From Chryseobacterium culicis (GTDB lineage Bacteria > Bacteroidota > Bacteroidia > Flavobacteriales > Weeksellaceae), in the NCBI RefSeq assembly GCF_900108365.1, contig NZ_FNWQ01000003.1, positions 310,001 to 374,000 on the forward strand: a stretch of 64,000 bases of DNA. The letters run 5' to 3'. Position 1 is the first letter of the stretch, and every line of letters starts with the position of its first letter. Positions 26,717 to 35,127 of the stretch are shown here, one piece after another. Both the position numbers and the translations under genes were made by a program. The notes beneath the pieces were generated by a model, which did not search any database, was not told the DNA's origin, and worked only from the letters and a program-made list of their open reading frames with translations.

Positions 26717-26755
26717 AAAAAAATCCCTGTCAGAAAATCATGCAGGGATTTTTTT
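26717..26755. terminator. Bidirectional terminator between fabF and the minus-strand cupin gene
   Basis: A 13-bp stem (26717-26729 with 26743-26755) with seven A on the left arm and seven T on the right. It serves the convergent genes on both strands. Confidence 0.85.
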
Positions 26756-26853
26756 CACAGTACCCATTTGTAACTCCAAAAGCAGCCAGAACTGACTGCT
26801 TCAAAACATAACGGGTTTATATATTCTCCTGAAAAAGAGAGATATTGCAAAAA

Positions 26854-27333
26854 CTACTGGCCATCCGGGATAAAAAAGTCATCTGCATTTTCAGCAATAG
26901 GAATATAAAGTCTCTCCCACTCTTTGCTTTTCACCATATCCCAGCTGTGACCGGTTCCTTTCAGATCTTCAGCCAAGAGAACAACTCCCGGTTTAATCAT
27001 AAAAGTAGAACCGTCTGTTACTTTAAATCTTATATTTCCTTTGATGGTAATCACATATTGCCTTCTTGGAGCAGGGTGTGCATTTTTTTCCCACTCTTCG
27101 GTCTTATTGCTCATCCAGAAGGTGGTGGTATTCATGTGCTTCAAAGTAGGAATTTTTCCTTTTTCAAAACTGCATGACCCATCAGTATTATTGATTAGTC
27201 TGATGGCAGGAATGAACTCTGTGGAGGCTTCCGCAGTTACACTCACGTGGTTGTGCTTTTTATGTTGTGCATTCATAAATCCTACAGTACTTACTACTAA
27301 AACAAGGCTTAAGCCCTTCATGATGTTTTTCAT
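26854..27333 (-). CDS. Secreted cupin-like protein
   Basis: 159 residues. Signal peptide 1-22 (ending GFMNAQ), then a His-rich stretch (HKKHNH) and a cupin-like barrel with NAHPAPRRQYVITIKGNI and STFMIKPGVVLLAEDLKGTGHSW. The two probable metal-ligand regions are His/Arg-rich but do not match a characterised enzyme. It is the last gene of an operon with a Dabb protein and a porin. The role is unknown; periplasmic binding or oxidation of a small molecule taken up by the porin would fit. Confidence 0.7.
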   Translation of the reverse strand: MKNIMKGLSLVLVVSTVGFMNAQHKKHNHVSVTAEASTEFIPAIRLINNTDGSCSFEKGKIPTLKHMNTTTFWMSNKTEEWEKNAHPAPRRQYVITIKGNIRFKVTDGSTFMIKPGVVLLAEDLKGTGHSWDMVKSKEWERLYIPIAENADDFFIPDGQ

Positions 27334-27354
27334 TATAAATTTAATTTTTTATTT

Positions 27355-27780
27355 TTAATTATACGCGGTATCGTAAACCAGCATTCTGTCAAAAAATGGT
27401 TTATATTTCTCTACCAAAGCCAGATGTTCAGGAAGTTTCCCATATGCTTCAAGCTCTTCCAGACTATCGAATTCCATAGAAGCATTATAGGTAAATGTAT
27501 TGTCTAAAACACTTCTGGGACTGGAGGCAGCAGGTTTTCCGTAACGGAGATTCTTTTGGTAAGGAAGCTTTTTAAGACCTTCAAAAAAATTTTCAAATTC
27601 TTTTACTTCAAGCTCAGACAGGTCATCTCTAAGCCAGAACAACAAATAATGGAAGTACATTTTTTTCTTTTTTATAGGGTTAAAAATGGGTAAAGCAGAT
27701 GCAAGCATATTTCCCGAAACCAGCAGCAGGGCAGAAGCCTGAACTGAGCGGAATAAAAATTTTCTTCTTTCCATGGCCAT
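27355..27780 (-). CDS. Dabb-domain protein with an export signal
   Basis: 141 residues. The N-terminus (MERRKFLFRSVQASALLLVSG) looks like a twin-arginine signal. The rest has the Dabb (stress-responsive alpha/beta-barrel) pattern: YFHYLLFWLRDDLSELEVKE, then SRSVLDNTFTYN-like and EHLALVEKYKPFFDRMLVYD segments. Dabb proteins form dimeric ferredoxin-like barrels; an exported one is unusual. It starts 5 nt after the porin stop and precedes the cupin gene by 21 nt. Met3 is an equally good start. Function unknown. Confidence 0.75.
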   Translation of the reverse strand: MAMERRKFLFRSVQASALLLVSGNMLASALPIFNPIKKKKMYFHYLLFWLRDDLSELEVKEFENFFEGLKKLPYQKNLRYGKPAASSPRSVLDNTFTYNASMEFDSLEELEAYGKLPEHLALVEKYKPFFDRMLVYDTAYN

Positions 27781-27785
27781 CTATT

Positions 27786-29114
27786 TTAATTAAAATCTAT
27801 TCTGTATTTAAGGACAAACTGCCATTTTCTATCGGAAATTACGGCATTGTTTGAGGGATCATTAGTATACACCGGTCTGTTCTGGGCGTCAAAGGTTAAG
27901 CGTGATGACATTCCGTTCATCAGCAGGGAAATTCCGGCATCATAGATCACTGCATTGTCATGAAGTCCTTTCAGATCCGACAGCTGCATTCCTACAGCAG
28001 GCTGCAGCTGCAGATTTTTCTTTTCTTTATTCAGGTACGGAAGCGTTCCTCCCAATTGCACATAGTAGGTATTCCCGGTTCCGATAACAGGCATTGCATT
28101 TCCTGCTCCATTCAAACTGGCCTGGGTAACATCTACGGAAGTTGCAGGATTGTTGGTTCCCACATAACGGATGTAATTAGGCCCGTAGTCGTTATGCATG
28201 GCCATTCCGTACGCACTTATGGATGTTCCTTTTTCTTTGTTGAGAGGGGCATCATAAAACAGGTCTACAGCAAAACTTTTCATGTCATCATTCACTGTAT
28301 TTTTACCGGCATCCAGATGCCATAATGCATTGTGTATATAATCAAACCCTGCTCCCAGGCTCAGGACGTTCTTCTTACCTACGTAAGTTCCGGCATTAAA
28401 GGGAGTGGAAATATTTTCCTTATCCAAAAAAGCATATCTGAAATATCCTGAGAAATCTTTACCCGGCGAATTTTTGCTGAAGGAAGCCACATTCAGCTTC
28501 GGATCTGATGTTGCCATCGTATAAGGATCAGCCACCACCAGACGATAATCTAATCTTCCCAGCTGTCCTTTAATATAGGCACTCAGTTCCCGGACCGTAT
28601 AATCTGTAGTGCCGGCATTGGATGTTGCATAAGCCGGCAGATCATATAAAAGTGTATTCAAAGGGCCTGTGGTAAACCTTGAAAGCCCCCGCCATGTAGA
28701 GCGACCTGCACCAACAGCAATTTTATCATTAAAAGCATATTCTGCATAAGCATCCAAAAGATCAAAATAATTGCTTCCTTTGGCATTCACATTTACATTG
28801 GTAGTTCCTCCCTGTAATACAAACATTAGCTTTTCTGTAGGTTTATAAGTCATTTTTACACGAACCCTTCGCAGTGAAAGATCAGACAGATCAGATTTTG
28901 CTTCATTATTAACAAGACTTCCGGGATTCAGCTGTGTGTATCTGGCCCACAATTCTGCGTATCCGCTAAAGGAAATATATCGTGAATGTTCATCATTGAA
29001 GTAATGGGTCAATCCTGGGTTATTAAAATCATTTTTTTTCTGAGCGTCTAATTTTCCCATAAGTCCCACAAGGGAAAACATAGCAATTCCGATTTTGAAA
29101 GAGGTAATCTTCAT
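27786..29114 (-). CDS. Outer-membrane porin-like barrel protein
   Basis: 442 residues with a signal peptide (1-24, ending KLDAQ). The mature protein is a series of amphipathic beta strands, from ISFSGYAELWARYTQ at the start to WQFVLKYRIDFN at the end, with the terminal aromatic-Asn pair of barrels. Segment DLSLRRVRVKMTYKPTEKL is typical of phosphate-selective-porin-like (OprP/O) Bacteroidota proteins. It is the first gene of a three-gene operon divergent from the two-component system and is a likely target of it. The solute is unknown. Confidence 0.8.
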   Translation of the reverse strand: MKITSFKIGIAMFSLVGLMGKLDAQKKNDFNNPGLTHYFNDEHSRYISFSGYAELWARYTQLNPGSLVNNEAKSDLSDLSLRRVRVKMTYKPTEKLMFVLQGGTTNVNVNAKGSNYFDLLDAYAEYAFNDKIAVGAGRSTWRGLSRFTTGPLNTLLYDLPAYATSNAGTTDYTVRELSAYIKGQLGRLDYRLVVADPYTMATSDPKLNVASFSKNSPGKDFSGYFRYAFLDKENISTPFNAGTYVGKKNVLSLGAGFDYIHNALWHLDAGKNTVNDDMKSFAVDLFYDAPLNKEKGTSISAYGMAMHNDYGPNYIRYVGTNNPATSVDVTQASLNGAGNAMPVIGTGNTYYVQLGGTLPYLNKEKKNLQLQPAVGMQLSDLKGLHDNAVIYDAGISLLMNGMSSRLTFDAQNRPVYTNDPSNNAVISDRKWQFVLKYRIDFN

Positions 29115-29151
29115 ATTTTTCTGTTCTATCTTTTTGTTGATTTCAACGGGA

Positions 29152-29264
29152 CAAAATTAGATCGTGATTGTAAGGACAGGTATTAGAAATCTATTAGAAA
29201 CCTTATAGAAAACTATTAAAAGGGATAATCTTTTCTGATAAAAGAAAAATATGAAATACCTTTG
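29152..29264. promoter_or_regulatory. Divergent control region with four 11-bp-period direct repeats
   Basis: Four related 9-mers start exactly 11 nt apart: TATTAGAAA (29181), TATTAGAAA (29192), TTATAGAAA (29203), TATTAAAAG (29214). Tandem 11-bp repeats are the binding pattern of OmpR/PhoB-type regulators. On the minus strand a -7 box TAATTTTG (29159-29152) serves the porin operon and has no good -33 box. On the plus strand TACCTTTG (29257-29264) serves the response-regulator gene. The repeats sit upstream of both, as for an activator that also regulates itself. Confidence 0.65.
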
Positions 29265-29349
29265 CAGAGTGCTTTGATGGCAGATGAGAATCAAGCTTTT
29301 AAAATTAAAAACGTCTGAAAATCCAGGGCATTTTCAATAGTATTCCTTT

Positions 29350-30036
29350 ATGAAAATTTTAATTGTAGAAGATAATGTACGTGTTTCAAGCCTTTTGAAA
29401 AGAGGGCTCGAAAGTCAGGATTATCAGGTGTATATTTCGGAAGATGCGGAAGATGCAGTCGTGCTGCTGCATAAAATATCATTCGACCTGGCAATTACCG
29501 ACATTATGCTCCCGAAAATGAGCGGGATTGATCTGTGCAAGATGATCAAGCAGAAATATCCGGATCTTCCCATCATTATGCTTACTGCCCTGGGAACGAT
29601 TGATGAAAAAATTGAAGGATTTGATGCCGGAGCAGATGATTACATGGTAAAGCCCTTTGAAATCCGGGAACTGTATGTGAGAATAAAGGCTATTCTTCTG
29701 AGAAGATCTGCGAAAAACAAAGAGGCTTACCAGACCGATCTGGAATATCATGATCTAAGGATTGATAAAAAAATCAACAGAGTATTCAGAAACGGAGAAG
29801 AAATAGAACTCACTCCCAAAGAATTTAAGCTGCTGGTATTTCTGGTAAGCAATGCCGAAAGAATTCTTACCCGTGAAGAAATTGCAGAAAATGTATGGGG
29901 AAATCATTTTGATACGGGAACCAATTATATTGACGTTTATATTGCTTATCTGCGGAAAAAGATTGATAAAAATTTTGACCATAAACTTATTCATACCAAA
30001 CCCGGAGTAGGTTTTATTTTCGCATCGCAATTATGA
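29350..30036 (+). CDS. OmpR-family response regulator
   Basis: 228 residues. Receiver domain 1-120 with the phospho-acceptor D51 in LAITDIMLP, the acidic pocket ED at 7-8 and K in YMVKPFE. The winged-helix DNA-binding domain (about 130-228) has ELTPKEFKLLVFLV and TGTNYIDVYIAYLRKKID. The gene overlaps the kinase gene by 4 nt (ATGA), so they form one two-component system. The 11-bp-period repeats in the upstream gap suggest that it regulates itself and the divergent porin operon. Confidence 0.93.
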   Translation: MKILIVEDNVRVSSLLKRGLESQDYQVYISEDAEDAVVLLHKISFDLAITDIMLPKMSGIDLCKMIKQKYPDLPIIMLTALGTIDEKIEGFDAGADDYMVKPFEIRELYVRIKAILLRRSAKNKEAYQTDLEYHDLRIDKKINRVFRNGEEIELTPKEFKLLVFLVSNAERILTREEIAENVWGNHFDTGTNYIDVYIAYLRKKIDKNFDHKLIHTKPGVGFIFASQL

Positions 30037-31406
30037 AAATAGCAACCAGAACAGCACTCATTTATTCTATTCTTACAGCAGGCATATTATTTCTGTTTGC
30101 TTATATGCTTTATTTTGTATCCGAGAAGAACAGGGAAGATGAGTTTAATGACAGATTAGGATATAAGGTGATCTGGCGTTCAGAATTTATTTTCGATGTC
30201 AGAATCAATGATGAAAAAATCCGTGAGCTTCACAAGCGCAATCAAAAACTGCTGAATGAAGCAGATATCAGCGTTTATAACAGTAAAAAAGAGCTCACAT
30301 TCACGGATATTCCTCCTCTTAAAAGCAATGAAAAATATCTGGATAAAATTATCAGATCCGGTAAAAACAGAATATTCTGGCAGCAGGGAGACCGCCAGTA
30401 TATCACCATTCAGTTTGAGTCAAACGGAGAGAAATATTATATTATCGGCAGTGCGGTAGATGTCACCGGAAAAGCTCACATTGCAGAATTCAGGAAAGAT
30501 GTTATTATCATTTATATCAGCTCCATTGTTATTATTTTCATTGTGGGGTTTCTTTTTTCATATTACACTTTAAAGCCTCTGAAAGATATTATTATTCAGA
30601 TCCGGGATATTTCCGAGCACAATCTGAATAAAAGGCTGAACGTTCCGAAAGCTAAAGATGAAATCTATGAGCTGACAGAAACTTTTAACTCTACCTTCAA
30701 CAGGCTCGAAAAATCCTTTAACAACCATAAACAGTTTGTCACTACCATTTCTCATGAGTTCCGCACTCCTCTTTCAACTTTAATTGCGGAGCTTGAGCTT
30801 GCCAAGGAACTGAATGTAACGCTGGATGATTATAAACTTTCTATTGACAATGCCCTTCAGGATGCTAATGATGCGTCAGAATTATCTTCGGCTCTTCTGG
30901 ATTTTGCAAGGGCCAGCTATGATGTATCACAGATCGGTCTCACAAATCTCCGTCTGGATGAAATCCTTGCAGAATCCAAACTTGCATTGCTGCAGAAAAA
31001 CAACAGGTATAAAATCGGAATCAATTATACAGGTAATGCCTCAGATGATGATGAAAATAATTATGATTTTCATGGAAATCCTTATCTGCTGCAGGTTGCT
31101 TTTTTAAATCTGATGGAAAATGCCTGTAAATATTCTGCAGATAAAAGCTGTCATGTAGAAATTGAAACCAACCCGGAACATATAAAAATCCGTTTTATTG
31201 ATCATGGTATTGGAATTTCTGCAAAAGATCTTTCAAAAATTTTTGATCTTTTTTACCGCGGGGCCAATAAAAGCTTTGAGAAAGGAAACGGAATTGGCCT
31301 TTCTATTGTAAAAAGAATTGTAGAGATCCACGAAGGAAAGCTGACTGTAGATTCTGAAATTTCAAACGGAAGTATATTTACCGTAGTATTTCCTTCCAAA
31401 AAATAA
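30033..31406 (+). CDS. Membrane sensor histidine kinase
   Basis: 457 residues. Two membrane helices (about 8-28 and 155-178) enclose a periplasmic sensor of about 125 residues; a HAMP linker follows (KPLKDIIIQIRDISEHNLN). The HisKA helix has H241 in TTISHEFRTPL. The ATPase domain shows the N box (LMENACKYS), G1 box (DHGIGIS), F box (IFDLFYRG) and G2 box (GNGIGLSIVKRI). The overlap with the response-regulator gene indicates translational coupling. The signal is unknown. Confidence 0.93.
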   Translation: MKIATRTALIYSILTAGILFLFAYMLYFVSEKNREDEFNDRLGYKVIWRSEFIFDVRINDEKIRELHKRNQKLLNEADISVYNSKKELTFTDIPPLKSNEKYLDKIIRSGKNRIFWQQGDRQYITIQFESNGEKYYIIGSAVDVTGKAHIAEFRKDVIIIYISSIVIIFIVGFLFSYYTLKPLKDIIIQIRDISEHNLNKRLNVPKAKDEIYELTETFNSTFNRLEKSFNNHKQFVTTISHEFRTPLSTLIAELELAKELNVTLDDYKLSIDNALQDANDASELSSALLDFARASYDVSQIGLTNLRLDEILAESKLALLQKNNRYKIGINYTGNASDDDENNYDFHGNPYLLQVAFLNLMENACKYSADKSCHVEIETNPEHIKIRFIDHGIGISAKDLSKIFDLFYRGANKSFEKGNGIGLSIVKRIVEIHEGKLTVDSEISNGSIFTVVFPSKK

Positions 31407-31434
31407 AAAAAGCAGTCTGTTCAGACTGCTTTTT
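31407..31434. terminator. Bidirectional terminator between the kinase and L,D-transpeptidase genes
   Basis: A 12-bp stem (31407-31418 with 31423-31434) has A-rich and T-rich outer ends, so it can serve both convergent genes. Confidence 0.85.
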
Positions 31435-31438
31435 CGTT

Positions 31439-32185
31439 TTATGCTTTCAACCATTCTGAGGATGAAAGGTAATTCTGATCAGGGTAATAGATAAACAGAC
31501 AGTTTTTGCCTTTAATCGTATTGATTATAGCCTGTGTCAGCTCTCTTGGAACGGCAGGGCATCCCCAGCTTCTTCCTATTCTTTTGTGCATCGCAGCAAA
31601 TGCATCACTTACATAATCCGCCCCATGCATTACAATTGCTCTTCTGTATGCAGCATCATTAAAGCCCTTATCCATTCCTAATAATTTAAGAGAGTATCCG
31701 TTATCCCCCTGATAGGTTGCATCTGTGATATAAAATCCAAGACTGCTCTGCAGCGAACTTTCCTTGTTAGAAAAATTCGTCGCAAATTCTTCGCCTGTAT
31801 TTTTTCCGTGCGCTACCAGTGAGTTGAACAGAACTTTTTTGTCTTCTAGGTCAATGATCCAAAGTCTTTTTGTGTTAGAAGACATAGAAAAATCGCAGAT
31901 AGTCAATAAATGCGAGTCCTGGGTAAGCAACCCTGCTTTTTTTAAGTTTTCATAACCAGTTAATGCTTTTGAGAACACTTCATAGTTCAGTTCATGTTCC
32001 GGGTCAAAGGCAATAGATTGGTACAGTGCTTCTGATGAAGATACGGCTGCAGTACTCTTCTCAGATTTCGTTTCAGCTACTTTTGTTGTTTTTACATTCT
32101 CACTTTTCGCCGCGATTATTGGGGAAATGTAGAATGAAGTCGTCACCATGTAAACAAGGCCTAATACGCTATAAAATCCTTTCAT
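31439..32185 (-). CDS. Exported L,D-transpeptidase-like protein (YkuD_2 type)
   Basis: 248 residues with an N-terminal hydrophobic signal (1-26). The catalytic region has H187 in IVMHGAD and C209 in GRSWGCPAVP, the His and Cys of L,D-transpeptidases. The arrangement and the ICDFSMSSNTKRLWIIDL segment match the murein L,D-transpeptidase catalytic family YkuD_2. It would act in the periplasm on peptidoglycan cross-links or attach proteins. It is monocistronic, bounded by a terminator on the 3' side. No binding domain is fused. Confidence 0.85.
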   Translation of the reverse strand: MKGFYSVLGLVYMVTTSFYISPIIAAKSENVKTTKVAETKSEKSTAAVSSSEALYQSIAFDPEHELNYEVFSKALTGYENLKKAGLLTQDSHLLTICDFSMSSNTKRLWIIDLEDKKVLFNSLVAHGKNTGEEFATNFSNKESSLQSSLGFYITDATYQGDNGYSLKLLGMDKGFNDAAYRRAIVMHGADYVSDAFAAMHKRIGRSWGCPAVPRELTQAIINTIKGKNCLFIYYPDQNYLSSSEWLKA

Positions 32186-32312
32186 TCAATACTATATAAA
32201 TCCAAATTAGTGGGGCAAAATTATAAAAACATAATTACCAAGGGGTTATAACTCTAAAAAGTTTAACGCTATTTAAGAAACTTTAACGTCCTGATTTTGT
32301 GAATTAAAGCAT

Positions 32313-32855
32313 TTATTTCTGAGAATCCGGAACAAATTCCAGGCTCAAAGAATTCATGCAGTACCTCAGCCCTGTAGGTTTCGGACCATCATCGAAAACG
32401 TGGCCAAGATGAGAATCGCATCTTTTGCAAAGTACCTCTACCCTATCCATTCCGTAAGACTGATCTCTTACATAATAGACTCCTTCTTTATCGGCTTCAA
32501 AGAAGCTCGGCCAGCCACAGCTGCTGGAAAATTTTGAGGTAGAACGGAACAGGTGATTTCCACATACGGCACAATAATATTCTCCTGCCTCATCAAACTC
32601 ATTGTATTTTCCAGTAAAAGCTCTTTCTGTTGCAGCTTCTCTGGCAATTGCATAGAGATCCGGCGCGAGTATTTTTTTCCATTCCTCATTAGAAACATTG
32701 AGTTTTACAGTATCTGTTCTGGAATAGTATGGATTGTTTTTTGCTTCTGTATTTTCCATAGAAAGGGTTTTAATAGGTTCATATTTCTGCGTACATGCAT
32801 GCAGAAAAAATAATAAGGTGACTGAAACTAAAAATTTAATCTTAAATCTTATCAT
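32313..32855 (-). CDS. msrB: Lipoprotein methionine-R-sulfoxide reductase
   Basis: 180 residues. A lipobox (LHAC, Cys21) anchors it to a membrane. The MsrB fold is complete: zinc ligands C95, C98, C143 and C146, resolving C113 in SSSCGWPSF, and catalytic C166 in RYCMNS. It repairs oxidised methionine of exported proteins, using a thioredoxin-like partner. The signal places the activity in the periplasm or outer membrane rather than the cytoplasm. It is divergent from the DUF445 gene, with overlapping promoters between them. Confidence 0.94.
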   Translation of the reverse strand: MIRFKIKFLVSVTLLFFLHACTQKYEPIKTLSMENTEAKNNPYYSRTDTVKLNVSNEEWKKILAPDLYAIAREAATERAFTGKYNEFDEAGEYYCAVCGNHLFRSTSKFSSSCGWPSFFEADKEGVYYVRDQSYGMDRVEVLCKRCDSHLGHVFDDGPKPTGLRYCMNSLSLEFVPDSQK

Positions 32856-32913
32856 TAAACAGCAATAATTTTGAGGTTTAGAAGCTTTTATTAAGATTAA
32901 CAGGTTTCATAAC

Positions 32914-32930
32914 CAAATTTAGTAAATTTG
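32914..32930. promoter_or_regulatory. Face-to-face -7 boxes for msrB and the DUF445 gene
   Basis: TAAATTTG (32923-32930, plus) precedes the DUF445 start by 5 nt, so that message would be nearly leaderless. TAAATTTG also reads on the minus strand at 32921-32914, about 58 nt before msrB. The two are separated by one base, so only one could be occupied at a time. Confidence 0.4.
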
Positions 32931-32935
32931 AGAAT

Positions 32936-34180
32936 ATGAATGACGAAGCAAAAAGAAAACAACTCAGAAAATATAAAGCATTTGCCACTGGATTATTTGT
33001 CCTGATGGCCGCTATTTTCATTGTTACCACCATCTTACAGAAGTCTAACAACTCGCACTGGATCGGTTATGTACGGGCTTTTGCTGAAGCTGCTATGGTG
33101 GGCGCCCTGGCAGACTGGTTTGCGGTAACGGCATTATTCCGCCATCCTCTGGGGCTTCCGATTCCTCATACCAACCTGATTGAAAACAGTAAACAGAGAC
33201 TGGGAGATAACCTCGGAAGCTTTGTAGTGGGTAATTTTCTTTCTCCTCAGAATATCAGACCTTATATACAAAAGCTTAAAGTTTCCAATTTTGCAGGGGA
33301 ATGGCTGAGCAAGGAAAAGAGCCAGGATATTCTGATCAGAAACCTTTCCGATATTGTTCTTGATATTCTTAATAAGCTTGATGATTCTACGGTAAGCCAG
33401 TTTATCAGTAAAAAGGTCTCTGAAATGACAGATGACATCAAACTGAATAAAGTGGTAGGAAACGGAATCGGTTATATTCTTGAAAAGAACGACCATCAGA
33501 GAATCATCACGAATCTTTCCAAACAGATTAAAGACTATATCATTGAAAATGATGAAATGATTCAGGAACGGGTAAAGAAAGGCAGCTATTCATTCATTCC
33601 TTCTTTTGTAGACAACAAAATTGCTGATAAAATTGCCGACGGACTTTCTGACTTTTTTAAAGAAATAGAAGAAAATCCCCAGCATGAAGTAAGAGGACTG
33701 ATTACACAGAAGATTCATGAATTCTCTGTTGATCTGAAAGAAGATCCGAAATGGGATGAAGAATTTAAAACCATTAAAAACGGACTTCTTAAAAATGATA
33801 AACTCGATGAATATTCTAACGACATATGGATTTCCATAAAAAAAACATTAATGAAAGAACTTCAGGAGGAAAATTCTGCACTGAAAAACTATCTTTCTAA
33901 AAACCTTAATGAGTTTGCACAGAATTTAAAAACCGACGAAAGCCTGCAGAACAAAATTGATCATTGGGTTCGGGTAACAGCTTATAAATACATTCTTAAA
34001 AACACCCATCAATTCGGGAACCTCATCAGTACCACTGTTGGGAACTGGCAGGGAAAAGAACTCAGTGAAAAGCTGGAACTGGAAGTTGGAAAGGACCTGC
34101 AGTTCATCCGTGTCAACGGAACACTGGTAGGAGGGCTTGTAGGGCTTATAATCTACACCATCGCCCATTTTTTCATTTAA
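32936..34180 (+). CDS. DUF445 family inner-membrane protein (YjiN-like)
   Basis: 414 residues. A membrane helix at about 14-33 is followed by RAFAEAAMVGALADWFAVTALFRHPLG (about 47-73), the DUF445 signature; a long helical cytoplasmic or periplasmic region follows, and a C-terminal hydrophobic segment (LVGGLVGLIIYTIAHFFI) ends the protein. The family is widespread and has no settled function. The nearest partner is the secreted protein gene 29 nt downstream. Confidence 0.85.
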   Translation: MNDEAKRKQLRKYKAFATGLFVLMAAIFIVTTILQKSNNSHWIGYVRAFAEAAMVGALADWFAVTALFRHPLGLPIPHTNLIENSKQRLGDNLGSFVVGNFLSPQNIRPYIQKLKVSNFAGEWLSKEKSQDILIRNLSDIVLDILNKLDDSTVSQFISKKVSEMTDDIKLNKVVGNGIGYILEKNDHQRIITNLSKQIKDYIIENDEMIQERVKKGSYSFIPSFVDNKIADKIADGLSDFFKEIEENPQHEVRGLITQKIHEFSVDLKEDPKWDEEFKTIKNGLLKNDKLDEYSNDIWISIKKTLMKELQEENSALKNYLSKNLNEFAQNLKTDESLQNKIDHWVRVTAYKYILKNTHQFGNLISTTVGNWQGKELSEKLELEVGKDLQFIRVNGTLVGGLVGLIIYTIAHFFI

Positions 34181-34209
34181 AAAAACTAACACCACGATCA
34201 TACTCAACC

Positions 34210-35097
34210 ATGAAAAAAATTTTCACTGTATTCTTTTTCTTTTTTCTCACATCTGTACTCTGTCAGAAAGTGGAATTAAAGAAGGTCACAGATTCTTCAC
34301 AAGTTTTCAAAGGGGATATTGCAGGGATTCCCATTACGATACAGCTGCATTTTGCAGGGATCGCTGACTGCAGTCTCTATCAGTATTTTGTAGACGGATG
34401 GTACTATTATGATAAGTATCAGAAGAAAATTCCGCTGACGGGAATTTACGATTATGGTAAACTGTCGCTGTATAACTTTGGCTCTCATCAAAAACCGAAT
34501 TCGAAAAAACTGAAAGAAAAAATCACATCGCCACAAACTGTAGAAAAAGCAAATGAAATAATACAGTCCTTAAGCCCTAAAGAGTATATTATTTTTAATC
34601 AAAGTGATACCAGGGAAAACATAATCCACGGAAATTTTTATCTGGATAAAAAAGTGCAGCCGGCAAAGCTTTTTACCGGCAATGACATGATCTATCGCTA
34701 CAATAATTATCTGATATTACCCCACCATAAAAATATTAATACCTTTGATTTTATTAATCAACACGGAGGAAATGAATTGATATCTTATACATCCGGCGAA
34801 ACCGGAAACCGGGTACTGCTGTATTTCGAACATTCTTCAAACCTTAACGCATGCGGGAGATGCGGAGCCAGTGAAGGAGAAAAAGGCTACAGAGTTCTTT
34901 ATTTTACCAAAGACTGGAATTATAAAAACTATGAAGAATTTCTGATAGAAAGCTGCCTGGAAAATATCTATGATACTGCCAAAACAAAATCAGGAGATCA
35001 ACAAAAGCTGCAATACAAAATAAAGAAGTCCGACAGCACACCTGCTCATACACTTACAGTTGATATCAAAAATGCATCTGTGGTAAAGTCGAAATAA
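34210..35097 (+). CDS. Secreted protein of unknown function
   Basis: 295 residues with a signal peptide (1-19, ending SVLCQK). I do not recognise a family. There is a NACGRCGASEG segment at about residue 217 with two close cysteines, and a repeated pattern of short beta strands (LHFAGIADCSLYQYFVDGWYYY at about 48-69). It probably shares a transcript with the DUF445 gene (29-nt gap) and ends at a bidirectional terminator. Confidence 0.75.
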   Translation: MKKIFTVFFFFFLTSVLCQKVELKKVTDSSQVFKGDIAGIPITIQLHFAGIADCSLYQYFVDGWYYYDKYQKKIPLTGIYDYGKLSLYNFGSHQKPNSKKLKEKITSPQTVEKANEIIQSLSPKEYIIFNQSDTRENIIHGNFYLDKKVQPAKLFTGNDMIYRYNNYLILPHHKNINTFDFINQHGGNELISYTSGETGNRVLLYFEHSSNLNACGRCGASEGEKGYRVLYFTKDWNYKNYEEFLIESCLENIYDTAKTKSGDQQKLQYKIKKSDSTPAHTLTVDIKNASVVKSK

Positions 35098-35123
35098 AAA
35101 AGAGAGTCCTTCAACTCTCTTTT
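35098..35123. terminator. Bidirectional terminator between the secreted-protein gene and pyrD
   Basis: A 10-bp stem (35098-35107 with 35114-35123), A-rich on one side and T-rich on the other, starts one base after the plus-strand stop codon. Confidence 0.8.
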
Positions 35124-35127
35124 ATTT

